Positions 36,248 to 44,491 of a DNA stretch of 64,000 nt are shown piece after piece. The notes beneath the pieces are model-generated. The model did not search any database. It was given only the letters and a program-made list of their open reading frames with translations, and was not told the DNA's origin. The DNA comes from Imperialibacter sp040222815 (GTDB lineage Bacteria > Bacteroidota > Bacteroidia > Cytophagales > Cyclobacteriaceae), in the NCBI RefSeq assembly GCF_040222815.1, contig NZ_JAVKCH010000026.1, forward strand, positions 124,001 to 188,000. The letters run 5' to 3'. How positions within the stretch are numbered: the stretch's first letter is position 1; each line of letters starts with the position of its first letter. A program made the position numbers and the translations under genes.

Positions 36248-36553
36248 ATGGCCCTGATTAAAGACAGTTACTTGCCTGTTCCCTGGGATTTCAGAGAGGT
36301 GATGGACGAAGTAAGAAAGCAGGAAAAAGATGGCGTGATATATTACTTCACTACTGAACCGGAAATGGAAACGGCTGAAGGAAAAATTTCAGATATCATT
36401 GAGACACCCGAAGGCGAATTCCTGCTCACTTCCAAGGGTCATAAGGTGCGGTTGGATAAGATCGTCACTCTTTACGGTAAGCCAGGGCCGTCTTTCCATA
36501 TCTACGATGGTTACGCCAATGTTTGTCTGAATACCCACAAAGACAATTGCTGA
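36248..36553 (+). CDS. Rof/Rho-binding-like small protein
   Basis: 101-residue cytoplasmic protein. The pattern YLPVPWDFREVMDEV near the N-terminus, a central strand pair (GKISDIIETPEGEFLLT) and KVRLDKIVTLYGKPGP resemble the Sm-like fold of E. coli Rof (YaeO), which binds Rho and blocks termination. The match is by motif pattern (YxP... D...E, RLDKI) and is tentative. The downstream acetyltransferase gene starts immediately after this stop, so the two are likely translationally coupled. Confidence 0.55.
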   Translation: MALIKDSYLPVPWDFREVMDEVRKQEKDGVIYYFTTEPEMETAEGKISDIIETPEGEFLLTSKGHKVRLDKIVTLYGKPGPSFHIYDGYANVCLNTHKDNC

Positions 36554-36961
36554 TTGGAAATAAGAAAGATCAAAGCTGAAGACACATGGCCAGTCCGGCA
36601 CAGAGTGATGTGGCCTGACCAACCCTTTGACTTTGTGAAGGTGGATGAAGACAACGAAGGCATCCATTATGGTCTTTTTGTTGACGATGAGCTGGTATCC
36701 ATTGTTTCGCTGTTTCTCAAAGATGGCAAAGCGCAGTTCAGGAAGTTTGCCACTGAAGTGCCTCATCAGGGGAAAGGCTACGGCACTTTTCTGCTCAACT
36801 ACCTTTTGAAGGAAACCGAAGGCTTGCATGTATCATCCGTGTGGTGCAACGCCAGAACGGAGAAAGCCGGGTACTACGAAAGGTTCGGACTTCTAAAAAC
36901 GAACGCTACCTATATGAAGGGAGGCATTGAGTTTGTGGTGATGGAGAAAGTGCTTGTGTAA
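36554..36961 (+). CDS. GNAT family N-acetyltransferase
   Basis: 135-residue acyl-CoA-dependent acetyltransferase. The acetyl-CoA pyrophosphate-binding motif A is ATEVPHQGKGYGTFLLNYLL (HQGKGYG) and the C-terminal AGYYERFG segment is typical. The substrate is unknown. The start is TTG at 36554, directly after the TGA of the preceding gene; the product's first strand (MEIRKIKAEDTWPVRH) supports it. Confidence 0.88.
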   Translation: MEIRKIKAEDTWPVRHRVMWPDQPFDFVKVDEDNEGIHYGLFVDDELVSIVSLFLKDGKAQFRKFATEVPHQGKGYGTFLLNYLLKETEGLHVSSVWCNARTEKAGYYERFGLLKTNATYMKGGIEFVVMEKVLV

Positions 36962-37025
36962 GACGCCTGACGTAATCTCTTTTTTAATTTATTGATGCTA
37001 TATTGAGAAGGTAAAGCGAAATACA

Positions 37026-37252
37026 ATGAAGGTGCTTAATTATAGAATTTTATTGAGAGAGGAACCGGAAGGTGGATTTACGGTACTTGTCCCAAGCCTT
37101 GAAGGGTGTATAACTTATGGTGAAACCCTCGATGAAGCAAAAAAAATGCCCGAGAAGCAATAGAACTATTCATTGAGTCGCTGGAGGCTGATGGCACACC
37201 AATCCCGTCAGATAATTTTCTTGAATACACGCTCCATATAGAGCACGCCTGA
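37026..37252 (+). pseudogene. hicB: HicB antitoxin, frameshifted in an A8 run
   Basis: The first frame reads MKVLNYRILLREEPEGGFTV, then VPSLEGCITYGETLDEAKK, the partial-RNase-H fold of HicB antitoxins, but runs into a stop (TAG) after MPEKQ. Shifting by one base at the run of eight A (37139-37146) restores the family: NAREAIELFIESLEADGTPIP, ending at the TGA 37250-37252. A ninth A would make the gene intact. It could be a true pseudogene, a sequencing error in the homopolymer, or slippage-regulated. In HicBA pairs the antitoxin binds HicA and represses the operon. Confidence 0.8.
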
Positions 37253-37451
37253 TTACAGCTCAAATAGTATCATAAAGAGACTCCTTGAAGCGGGATTTGT
37301 TCTGGACAGAATAAAAGGCAGCCACCATATTTATAAGAACGGCGTCGGAAAACGTGTAGTTGTTCCGCATCCAAAAAAGGATTTGTCTAAAGGTACTTTC
37401 AGCTCCATTTTACGCCAGGCTGACGCAGTTAATGTAATACTACCTCTTTGA
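37245..37451 (+). pseudogene. hicA: HicA toxin, start codon apparently mutated
   Basis: A 68-codon frame encodes a complete HicA mRNA-interferase domain: NSIIKRLLEAGFVL, GSHHIY (with the catalytic His), RVVVPHPKKDLSKGT and SSILRQA. In this frame there is no ATG, GTG or TTG between the preceding stop and the domain. The expected position, overlapping the hicB stop, reads ACG (37245-37247). An ATG there would be one base different, and that change is silent in hicB (His codon CAC/CAT). The toxin is therefore probably not made, or made only from a weak non-canonical start. Confidence 0.78.
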
Positions 37452-37474
37452 ATTTGCAATGGCGAACATACGAG

Positions 37475-38344
37475 CTAATCGTTCAACGTTTTAGGTACAA
37501 TCAGGTTTGTCCCCAACTGCTCATTCATCTTTTTGATAAAATAAGCTGACAGCAAAGGTGACTCCAATTCAATATTTTGATGGATAAAGAAGTAAAGCTT
37601 TTCCAGCCCCTGCTGCTTCCACTCCTTTACCCTCACCAACCAGTCGTCGAGCCGAGGGTAGTCTGTTGGGTGGTTGGCGCCTACATACCTCACAAATGCC
37701 TCTTTGGTCGTCATGCGCATATGCATCATGTCTCTCCTGCCAGCGGTATCCACCAAGACATTGGCTACCCCTTTGTCTTCCAGCAGCTGATAGAATTTCT
37801 CAGCTGAGGCTGGGTCGGTAAACCAATCTTCGTTTCGCACCTCAATAGCCAGCGGAATCACCTTGGGAAACTCATCGATGAATTTGATGACCCGGTCAAA
37901 GTCCTTTGGCTTGAAGTTGTCGTGCATTTGCAGAAAAACCATTCCGAGCTTTTCTTCCAGGCCACTGATGGCATCACAATACTCATCCACTACCTGTTTC
38001 GTATCTATCAGTCTTTTAAAATGGCTGATAGAGTTCGTAAGCTTGGGGAAGAACTTAAAGTCATCAGGCGTTTTCTCCTTCCACTTCAGCACCTGATCCT
38101 TTTTTGGAGAGTTATAAAAAGTAGCATTCAGCTCTATACTATTAAACTGTGTGCTGTAATAGCTCAGCTCGTCTTTTGTACCTTTTGGATAGAAGTTTTT
38201 CAAATCAGTCTTGTTCCACTTCGCACAACCTACAAAGGCCTCAAAACTGCCGTTTCCTTTGGAGAGCACTTTAGCAGTATCAGGATGATCAGAGGGAATT
38301 GTAAAGTCAATAATACCGGGGTCAGGAACAGAACCGAATTTCAT
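37475..38344 (-). CDS. DUF72 domain protein (YecE-like)
   Basis: 289-residue cytoplasmic protein of the DUF72 family, a TIM-barrel-like fold. Recognisable parts are FVGCAKWNKTDLKNFYP, YYSTQFNSIELNATFY, FFPKLTNSISH, LGMVFLQMHDNF and the PLAIEVRNEDWF motif. No enzyme activity has been shown for the family as far as I know. The gene stands alone between decayed hicA (convergent) and an orphan hairpin. Confidence 0.9.
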   Translation of the reverse strand: MKFGSVPDPGIIDFTIPSDHPDTAKVLSKGNGSFEAFVGCAKWNKTDLKNFYPKGTKDELSYYSTQFNSIELNATFYNSPKKDQVLKWKEKTPDDFKFFPKLTNSISHFKRLIDTKQVVDEYCDAISGLEEKLGMVFLQMHDNFKPKDFDRVIKFIDEFPKVIPLAIEVRNEDWFTDPASAEKFYQLLEDKGVANVLVDTAGRRDMMHMRMTTKEAFVRYVGANHPTDYPRLDDWLVRVKEWKQQGLEKLYFFIHQNIELESPLLSAYFIKKMNEQLGTNLIVPKTLND

Positions 38345-38708
38345 CTATTTGAACGTTTAATTGAGCATCCAATATACGCAACTCTTCATTTTCAAAGGAA
38401 GTATTTCAGTCAATTGATTATACAGCTTACTACAACATCGTAACAGTCCGGTGCAAATCGATAGTAGCACTCAGAAGAATTACCGATACTTACACCAGAC
38501 GATTGAAAGTGCAATATCCTCTTACATTCAAGTCCATATATTTCATTTGTTAATCAAAACCCGCAGGCAGTTTGTCTGTGGGTTTTTCACGACGAGAGAA
38601 CGCATAACAAAACGTTTCAATTCATCTGATTAGCATAATAACCCCCTCTTTGGTAACTTTTGAGGCAATTTGGCAGTCGCCATGCAAAATAACCTTTGAT
38701 AGACGCTG
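38345..38708. other. Intergenic region with an orphan plus-strand terminator
   Basis: 364 bases without a convincing protein gene. At 38556-38587 a 10-11 bp stem (AAAACCCGCAG with CTGTGGGTTTT) ends in a T run on the plus strand, with no plus-strand gene before it since hicA 1.1 kb upstream. On the minus side, TATATTGG at 38369-38376 could be a -7 box for the DUF72 gene. Confidence 0.45.
38556..38587 (+). terminator. Orphan terminator hairpin
   Basis: Stem AAAACCCGCAG/CTGTGGGTTTT, 9-base loop, TTTTT tail on the plus strand. It ends no recognised gene and may close a small RNA or be a remnant. Confidence 0.6.
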
Positions 38709-39542
38709 ATGACAATCACAGATATAAGAGGCACTGTTAAGCTGAACAACGGTATTCAAATGCCTTACTTCGGCCTTGGTGTGTTTAAAACCAAAGACGG
38801 GAAAGAGGTAGTTGACTCCATAAATCATGCAGTAGAGGCTGGGTACCGGCTCATAGACACTGCTGCGCTCTATGGAAATGAGCGTGGGGTTGGCGATGCA
38901 GTGAGAGCGTCGGGTGTTCCCAGAAAAGACATATTTGTTACCACCAAAGTATGGAACAACGAACAAGGCTATGAACCTACGCTGAGAGCGTTTGACCACT
39001 CTATAAAGAGATTAGCGCTTGATTATATTGATCTTTTTCTGATCCACTGGCCAGTCAAAGGAAAGTTCAAAGAAACCTGGAGTGCGCTCGAAAGATTACT
39101 GAACGAGGGCTATATACGCTCCATTGGCGTCAGCAATTTTCTCCAACATCACCTCGAAGATTTGATGAACAGTTCGTCAACGGTACCAGCGGTCAACCAA
39201 ATCGAATTTCACCCACGCCTGGTTCAGCAGAGCCTTTTGGATTTCTGCGCCGGGAAAAAAATTCAGGTGGAGGCATGGAGCCCACTGATGCAAGGTGGTG
39301 TGTTTAAAATTGATGCCCTTCAGCAACTGGCCGACAAATATGGAAAGACTGTCGCTCAGCTAGTTTTGAGGTGGAACCTTCAAAAGGACGTAATTACCAT
39401 CCCCAAAAGTGTGAACTCACTGAGAATCAAAGAGAACGCAAACATTTTTGATTTCACAATCACCCCGCAGGACATGGCTACTATTGACCAACTAGATAAG
39501 CATCAACGAGTTGGTGCCGACCCTGACAATTTCAGCTTCTGA
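38709..39542 (+). CDS. Aldo/keto reductase
   Basis: NADPH-dependent aldo/keto reductase of 277 residues, TIM barrel, similar to 2,5-diketo-D-gluconate reductases and prostaglandin F synthase-like members. Catalytic tetrad: Asp in YRLIDTAALYGNE, Tyr in the same motif, Lys in VTTKVWN and His in LFLIHWP. The C-terminal VITIPKSVNSLRIKENANIF segment binds NADPH. The physiological substrate is unknown; detoxification of carbonyl compounds is usual. Confidence 0.93.
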   Translation: MTITDIRGTVKLNNGIQMPYFGLGVFKTKDGKEVVDSINHAVEAGYRLIDTAALYGNERGVGDAVRASGVPRKDIFVTTKVWNNEQGYEPTLRAFDHSIKRLALDYIDLFLIHWPVKGKFKETWSALERLLNEGYIRSIGVSNFLQHHLEDLMNSSSTVPAVNQIEFHPRLVQQSLLDFCAGKKIQVEAWSPLMQGGVFKIDALQQLADKYGKTVAQLVLRWNLQKDVITIPKSVNSLRIKENANIFDFTITPQDMATIDQLDKHQRVGADPDNFSF

Positions 39543-39737
39543 TCTATCCCTTAATTATCATCTCGCCAAGGTGTATTTTTCCGTTGGAAAATATTCTTTT
39601 ACAAAGAACTCTCGTAAATTCCAATAATGACGATTTGAAAAAATATGCCCAAATTTGCTAAGTGTAGACTACCCTTTGAACATTATACCATAGTTTGCTG
39701 CAAGAACCGGAAGCACTGACATTTGTAATGTTATACT

Positions 39738-42617
39738 ATGGAGAACAAGAAGCATTTCGTCGGCCTGACGGACGAACAAGTTCAGGAAAGCAGGAAAAAG
39801 TATGGCAATAACTTACTGACTCCGCCTGAAAGGGATCCGCTGTGGAAGCTTTTTTTGGAGAAGTTTGAGGATCCCATCATCAGAATACTCCTTATCGCCG
39901 CCTTCCTATCCCTCATCATTTCCGTTGTTCATAACGACTACGCTGAAACGATAGGTATTTTCTGTGCGATATTCCTGGCTACCGGAGTCGCTTTTTGGTT
40001 CGAAATGGACGCCAACAAAAAGTTTGACATCCTCAACAAGGTAAACGATCAGGAGCTGATCAAGATCATCAGAAATGGTAAAATTGGGGAGGTGCCCAAG
40101 ACAGACGTCGTCGTTGGCGATATCATCGTGCTGGAAACCGGAGAGGAAGTTCCCGCCGATGGAGAATTGCTGGAGGCCGTTTCACTCCAAATAGACGAGT
40201 CGACGCTAACCGGCGAGCCACTCATAGACAAAACAACCAATCCAGCTCATTTTCATTCTGACTCCACTTATCCATCCAATTGGGTGATGAGGGGCACCAA
40301 GGTCATTGACGGGCACGCCACGGTGGAGGTTAAAAAAGTCGGCGACGCCACAGAGTTTGGTCAGGTAGCCAAGAAAGCCACCGAAATGACGAAGGAAGAC
40401 ACTCCTTTGAACAAACAGCTGGATCGGCTGGCCAAGCTCATTGGAGTAGTTGGGTTTATTCTGGCGGTGCTTACCTTTTCTGTTCTTTTCGCCAAGGACA
40501 TGTTTTTTGGAGCTACCGAGGTTCCGTTGGTACAGCTTGGATCAGCAGGAATCGTCATTATAGCGATAATGGTGATTTTGGTGAAAGTTTGGCTACCTAT
40601 TGTGTACGATGGTATTCAACTGATGGGCTATGACAAAGAAGTGCCGAACAGCGTTGAGAACGGAAGCTGGTTTCGTTGGCTGGCTTATGGCCTGGTGACT
40701 TTTGTGATTCTGCTCGGTATTGGTTTCGCTGCCGGGTTAGACGTTACAAGCGCTGAGTCGTGGGCCTCGATCGACCTGGCAAAAATCATTCTACAGCATT
40801 TCATGGTGGCAGTTACGCTTATAGTCGTGGCAGTTCCTGAAGGTCTTCCTATGAGCGTTACGTTAAGCCTTGCCATGAGCATGCGGCGCATGCTGAAAAC
40901 CAACAACCTGGTGCGAAAAATGCACGCCACCGAAACTATGGGGGCCACCACAGTCATTTGCACTGATAAAACAGGTACGCTCACGCAAAATCAGATGACC
41001 ATTTACCAAACTGATTTCTTTGGCTTAAGAGACCAACAACCAAAGGAAAATAGTAATGCAGCCAATCTGATTAAAGAAAGTATTTCTGCCAACACAACCG
41101 CCCATCTTGACCACTCTAACCCTGATAAGAGCAAGTCACTTGGCAACCCCACGGAAGCAGCGCTGCTTTTCTGGTTGCACAAAAATGATATCGACTACCT
41201 TGAGCTAAGAGAAAAGGCTGAAGTCATCGAACAGCTAACTTTTTCTACAGAACGCAAGTACATGGCTACCCTCGTTGAGTCGCCTACTCTTGGAAAAAAG
41301 GTGCTGTATGTGAAAGGGGCTCCGGAAATTGTGATGTCCAAATGCAAAGATGTAGCCTCTGATGCCACGCCAAGGCTAATCAAAGAGGTAAAGAGTGATG
41401 TAGACAATAAGCTTATTGAGTATCAGGGCAAGGCGATGCGAACACTGGGCTTTGCCTACAAAATAATAGAGGATGAAACGCCAGCCAGCATCAAAGACCT
41501 GGCTGACTTCGACTTGACATTCCTGGGTATTGTAGCCATTTCCGACCCGGTGCGGGAAGAGGTACCCAGTGCTGTGAAAGATTGCCACAATGCAGGCATT
41601 GATGTGAAGATAGTTACCGGTGACACCCCCGGAACTGCCAAAGAAATTGGCAAGCAGATCGGAGTCTGGAACGACGGCGATACCGATCTTCAAATAATCA
41701 CTGGTTTAGAATTCGCTGCCCTGAGTGACGAAGAGGCACTTAAAAGAGTACAAGCGCTGAAAATCATGTGTCGTGCAAGGCCTTCTGATAAGCAAAGGCT
41801 GGTGCAGTTGCTGCAACAAACTGGCTCAGTGGTGGCTGTTACCGGCGATGGCACGAACGATGCCCCTGCGTTGAACTACGCCCATGTAGGGCTTTCTATG
41901 GGATCAGGCACCTCCGTCGCTAAGGAGGCCAGCGATATTACACTGCTCGACGACTCATTCAACAGCATCGCCACAGCGGTTATGTGGGGCCGATCCCTTT
42001 ATCAGAATATTCAACGGTTTATCCTGTTTCAGCTTACCATCAACGTAGCTGCCTTATCAATTGTGTTTCTCGGCTCACTCATGGGCTTTGAGTTGCCGCT
42101 TACCGTCACCCAAATGCTTTGGGTCAACCTGATCATGGACACCTTTGCCGCAGCAGCCCTGGCCTCGCTCCCACCCGATCACAATGTGATGAAGAGTAAG
42201 CCCCGCCATCCGGATGATTTTATCATTACACCTGTCATGAGCAAAAACATCTTGTTCGTGGGATTCTCGTTTGTCGTGCTGTTAGTAGGAATGCTTTTCT
42301 ACTTTACCAAAACCGATGGTGAAATCAGCGCCTACCACTTGTCTGTTTTCTTCACCGTGTTTGTGATGCTGCAATTCTGGAACCTTTTTAACGCCAAGGC
42401 ATACGCAACCGGCAAGTCTGCTTTCAATGAACTGAATAAGGGGGTTGGCTTTATCATCGTGGGTATTCTGATCGTCGTGGGGCAGTTTATGATCGTCGAG
42501 TTTGGCGGAGAGGTCTTCAGAACGGTACCTATCTCGCTGAAGGACTGGGGAATCATCATAGCTGCTACCTCACCAGTGCTCTGGATAGGAGAAATATCCA
42601 GGCTTATCAAAAAGTAA
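39738..42617 (+). CDS. Calcium-translocating P-type ATPase
   Basis: P2-type Ca2+ pump of 959 residues, PMCA-like. Actuator motif STLTGEP, phosphorylation site DKTGTLT (Asp410), the PEGLPM motif of M4, nucleotide-binding KGAPEI and the hinge VTGDGTNDAPAL are present; the final six helices follow from about residue 745. Between M3 and M4 there is an extra stretch of about 90 residues holding two further hydrophobic segments (AGIVIIAIMVILVKVWLPIV and LAYGLVTFVILLGIGFAAG), longer than in canonical PMCA. Monocistronic, with a terminator just after. Confidence 0.92.
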   Translation: MENKKHFVGLTDEQVQESRKKYGNNLLTPPERDPLWKLFLEKFEDPIIRILLIAAFLSLIISVVHNDYAETIGIFCAIFLATGVAFWFEMDANKKFDILNKVNDQELIKIIRNGKIGEVPKTDVVVGDIIVLETGEEVPADGELLEAVSLQIDESTLTGEPLIDKTTNPAHFHSDSTYPSNWVMRGTKVIDGHATVEVKKVGDATEFGQVAKKATEMTKEDTPLNKQLDRLAKLIGVVGFILAVLTFSVLFAKDMFFGATEVPLVQLGSAGIVIIAIMVILVKVWLPIVYDGIQLMGYDKEVPNSVENGSWFRWLAYGLVTFVILLGIGFAAGLDVTSAESWASIDLAKIILQHFMVAVTLIVVAVPEGLPMSVTLSLAMSMRRMLKTNNLVRKMHATETMGATTVICTDKTGTLTQNQMTIYQTDFFGLRDQQPKENSNAANLIKESISANTTAHLDHSNPDKSKSLGNPTEAALLFWLHKNDIDYLELREKAEVIEQLTFSTERKYMATLVESPTLGKKVLYVKGAPEIVMSKCKDVASDATPRLIKEVKSDVDNKLIEYQGKAMRTLGFAYKIIEDETPASIKDLADFDLTFLGIVAISDPVREEVPSAVKDCHNAGIDVKIVTGDTPGTAKEIGKQIGVWNDGDTDLQIITGLEFAALSDEEALKRVQALKIMCRARPSDKQRLVQLLQQTGSVVAVTGDGTNDAPALNYAHVGLSMGSGTSVAKEASDITLLDDSFNSIATAVMWGRSLYQNIQRFILFQLTINVAALSIVFLGSLMGFELPLTVTQMLWVNLIMDTFAAAALASLPPDHNVMKSKPRHPDDFIITPVMSKNILFVGFSFVVLLVGMLFYFTKTDGEISAYHLSVFFTVFVMLQFWNLFNAKAYATGKSAFNELNKGVGFIIVGILIVVGQFMIVEFGGEVFRTVPISLKDWGIIIAATSPVLWIGEISRLIKK

Positions 42618-42631
42618 GTTTCTGGGTACAT

Positions 42632-42661
42632 AAAAAAAGCCGGATTTCACCGGCTTTTTTT
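42632..42661. terminator. Bidirectional Rho-independent terminator
   Basis: Stem AAAAAAAGCCGG/CCGGCTTTTTTT with a 7-base loop between convergent genes; A and T tracts serve both directions. Confidence 0.93.
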
Positions 42662-42686
42662 CATCATACTCTAACACAATAAATTC

Positions 42687-44363
42687 TTAGGCAGGTAAGG
42701 CTTCTCTGGCGGCTCTGTCTGGGTCGTTTTTCAATTCGCAGGTGTCGTTAAGCACCATCGTCTCCCCATTTTCTTTGGTATAGGCAGCCCAAGTCGGCAA
42801 GGCTCCAGCATTAGGATCGCCGGTGCGCATGAACGAGAGCAATGAAGCCGACATCTTCTCCGACAGCTTCCTTGGCCTGCTGCCACCTCCGGTATGTGTA
42901 TACATTCTGTCAGTATTGGCGTACCAGAAACAAATGTCGATACAGTGGAAGGCCCTCATGCGACCATCGTACAGTTGGGGCTCCCAGCCAAACCAGGCCA
43001 GGTAGACAGGCGCCTGCTGGCCAGCCTTGGCATTGGACGTGTTGATGGCTCCCTGCCGGTTGGAAACAGCAAGTGCCCATACTTCAGCCGGTTTTGCCTC
43101 CGGAAAATTCGCTTTGTAGGCCTTGACTACTTTTTCGGCATCATCACCAAATCGTGGCTTTAGCTTTTCAACTACTCCAGCAAAATCAATTGCTTCAAGC
43201 TCAGGACTTGTGCGGGTAGGTGACCACTCATGAAAAGTAGTGCATACCATCAAAGGCATGTTGGCGGCCGCTCCGTTGGGGTCGCTGAAAAACTCATCGG
43301 CTGGCAGATGAACACCATCAGCCACAGGACCGAAGCCCCCTCTGCCGCTTCCGGAATTCAGGTTGTCTTTTCTGGCTTTGTCCATGGCCCTGTTGGCAAT
43401 GTCCAGGTATTCTCGCCACGGAATGTCCTGTATCTTGTCAAGCGTAGCAGGTGTGAGCCCAGCCTCCCTCATTACATATTCACCCAACTTCCGGGAATAG
43501 CTTTGGTCGACACCTTTGAGCATGGACCCACTCAGCGCCACTCCTTTGTGCACCAGTGGCTGAGCGGCCGGCATGGCCATGACACCAGTTACCTTGGCAC
43601 CACCGCCCGACTGCCCCATGATGGTAACATTGCCCGGATCTCCTCCGAAGTTGGCAATATTGTCTCGTACCCATTCCAGAGAAGCGATGATATCCAGCAT
43701 GCCCACATTGCCGGAAGAAGCATACTTCTCACCCCCTACTCCCGAAAAATCAGTAAAACCAATGGGCCCCAGGCGATGGTTGATTGATACAAATACGACG
43801 TCTCCTTTTTTGCTGAAGTTTTCTCCGTGATAACCATCCTGTTCGATACCATTTCCGTTGGTAAAGCCGCCGCCATGCAGCCACACCATTACCGGCCGCT
43901 TTTTGGCGTCAGTGGCTGGCGTCCACACATTGAGACGCAGGCAGTCCTCGCTTACGTCGTCGTAGTTCCAATGATCGGCAAACGAGTAGTGCACGTTGGC
44001 GTAGCGATTGTCCATGATTTGAGGAGCGGTATTACCCCACCAGATGGTTGGCTTTACATCAGACCATGGCTCTGGCTTTTGGGGTGGCATGAATCTGTTT
44101 TTGCCAGAGGTGTCTGCTCCATAAGGTACACCGAGATAAGTATACACGCCATTCAGTACATAACCCCTCACTTTTCCCGAGGTGGTATTTGCCACGGCGA
44201 TGTCGTCTCCAATGAACAGGAACTGCTCATCATCATGGATTTCATCAGCCGTGGACTTGTTAGCATTAGCATCACAAGATACGAGCGGCATGGTAGCTGC
44301 CAGGCTTATTCCGGCGGTGCCCAAGCCCATTTTATGTATAAAGTCTCTTCTTTTGGTCTTCAT
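42687..44363 (-). CDS. Type-B carboxylesterase, Tat-type lipoprotein
   Basis: Carboxylesterase/lipase of the type-B alpha/beta-hydrolase family, 558 residues. The N-terminus has twin arginines (KRRDFIHKMG) followed by a lipobox-like VSC (Cys30), so export may be through Tat as a lipoprotein. Motifs: oxyanion hole WLHGGGF, nucleophile GQSGGG (Ser252), and His in RAFHCIDICF near the C-terminus; EDCLRLNVW is the classical second signature. Substrate unknown. It is the last gene of the minus-strand series that begins at 54.2 kb and is separated from the previous gene by 128 bases. Confidence 0.9.
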   Translation of the reverse strand: MKTKRRDFIHKMGLGTAGISLAATMPLVSCDANANKSTADEIHDDEQFLFIGDDIAVANTTSGKVRGYVLNGVYTYLGVPYGADTSGKNRFMPPQKPEPWSDVKPTIWWGNTAPQIMDNRYANVHYSFADHWNYDDVSEDCLRLNVWTPATDAKKRPVMVWLHGGGFTNGNGIEQDGYHGENFSKKGDVVFVSINHRLGPIGFTDFSGVGGEKYASSGNVGMLDIIASLEWVRDNIANFGGDPGNVTIMGQSGGGAKVTGVMAMPAAQPLVHKGVALSGSMLKGVDQSYSRKLGEYVMREAGLTPATLDKIQDIPWREYLDIANRAMDKARKDNLNSGSGRGGFGPVADGVHLPADEFFSDPNGAAANMPLMVCTTFHEWSPTRTSPELEAIDFAGVVEKLKPRFGDDAEKVVKAYKANFPEAKPAEVWALAVSNRQGAINTSNAKAGQQAPVYLAWFGWEPQLYDGRMRAFHCIDICFWYANTDRMYTHTGGGSRPRKLSEKMSASLLSFMRTGDPNAGALPTWAAYTKENGETMVLNDTCELKNDPDRAAREALPA

Positions 44364-44491
44364 GGTAGGTATGTCTTTAAGTTCTTAGTTCACTTTCATC
44401 AATAAGTTATCAATTCCAGACAATTGATCAATGTGTCATATTAACATATTATACGAACGGAAAAAGTACGGAGAATATGTCACGTCAACCT

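Noticed and set aside
38451..38633. 60-codon plus-strand frame near the orphan terminator
   Set aside because: No domain and the frame runs through the terminator hairpin, so it is not translated as such.
43230..44405. Long plus-strand frames over the esterase gene
   Set aside because: Antisense to a well-supported esterase; no domain, no start context. Shadow frames of GC-rich codons.
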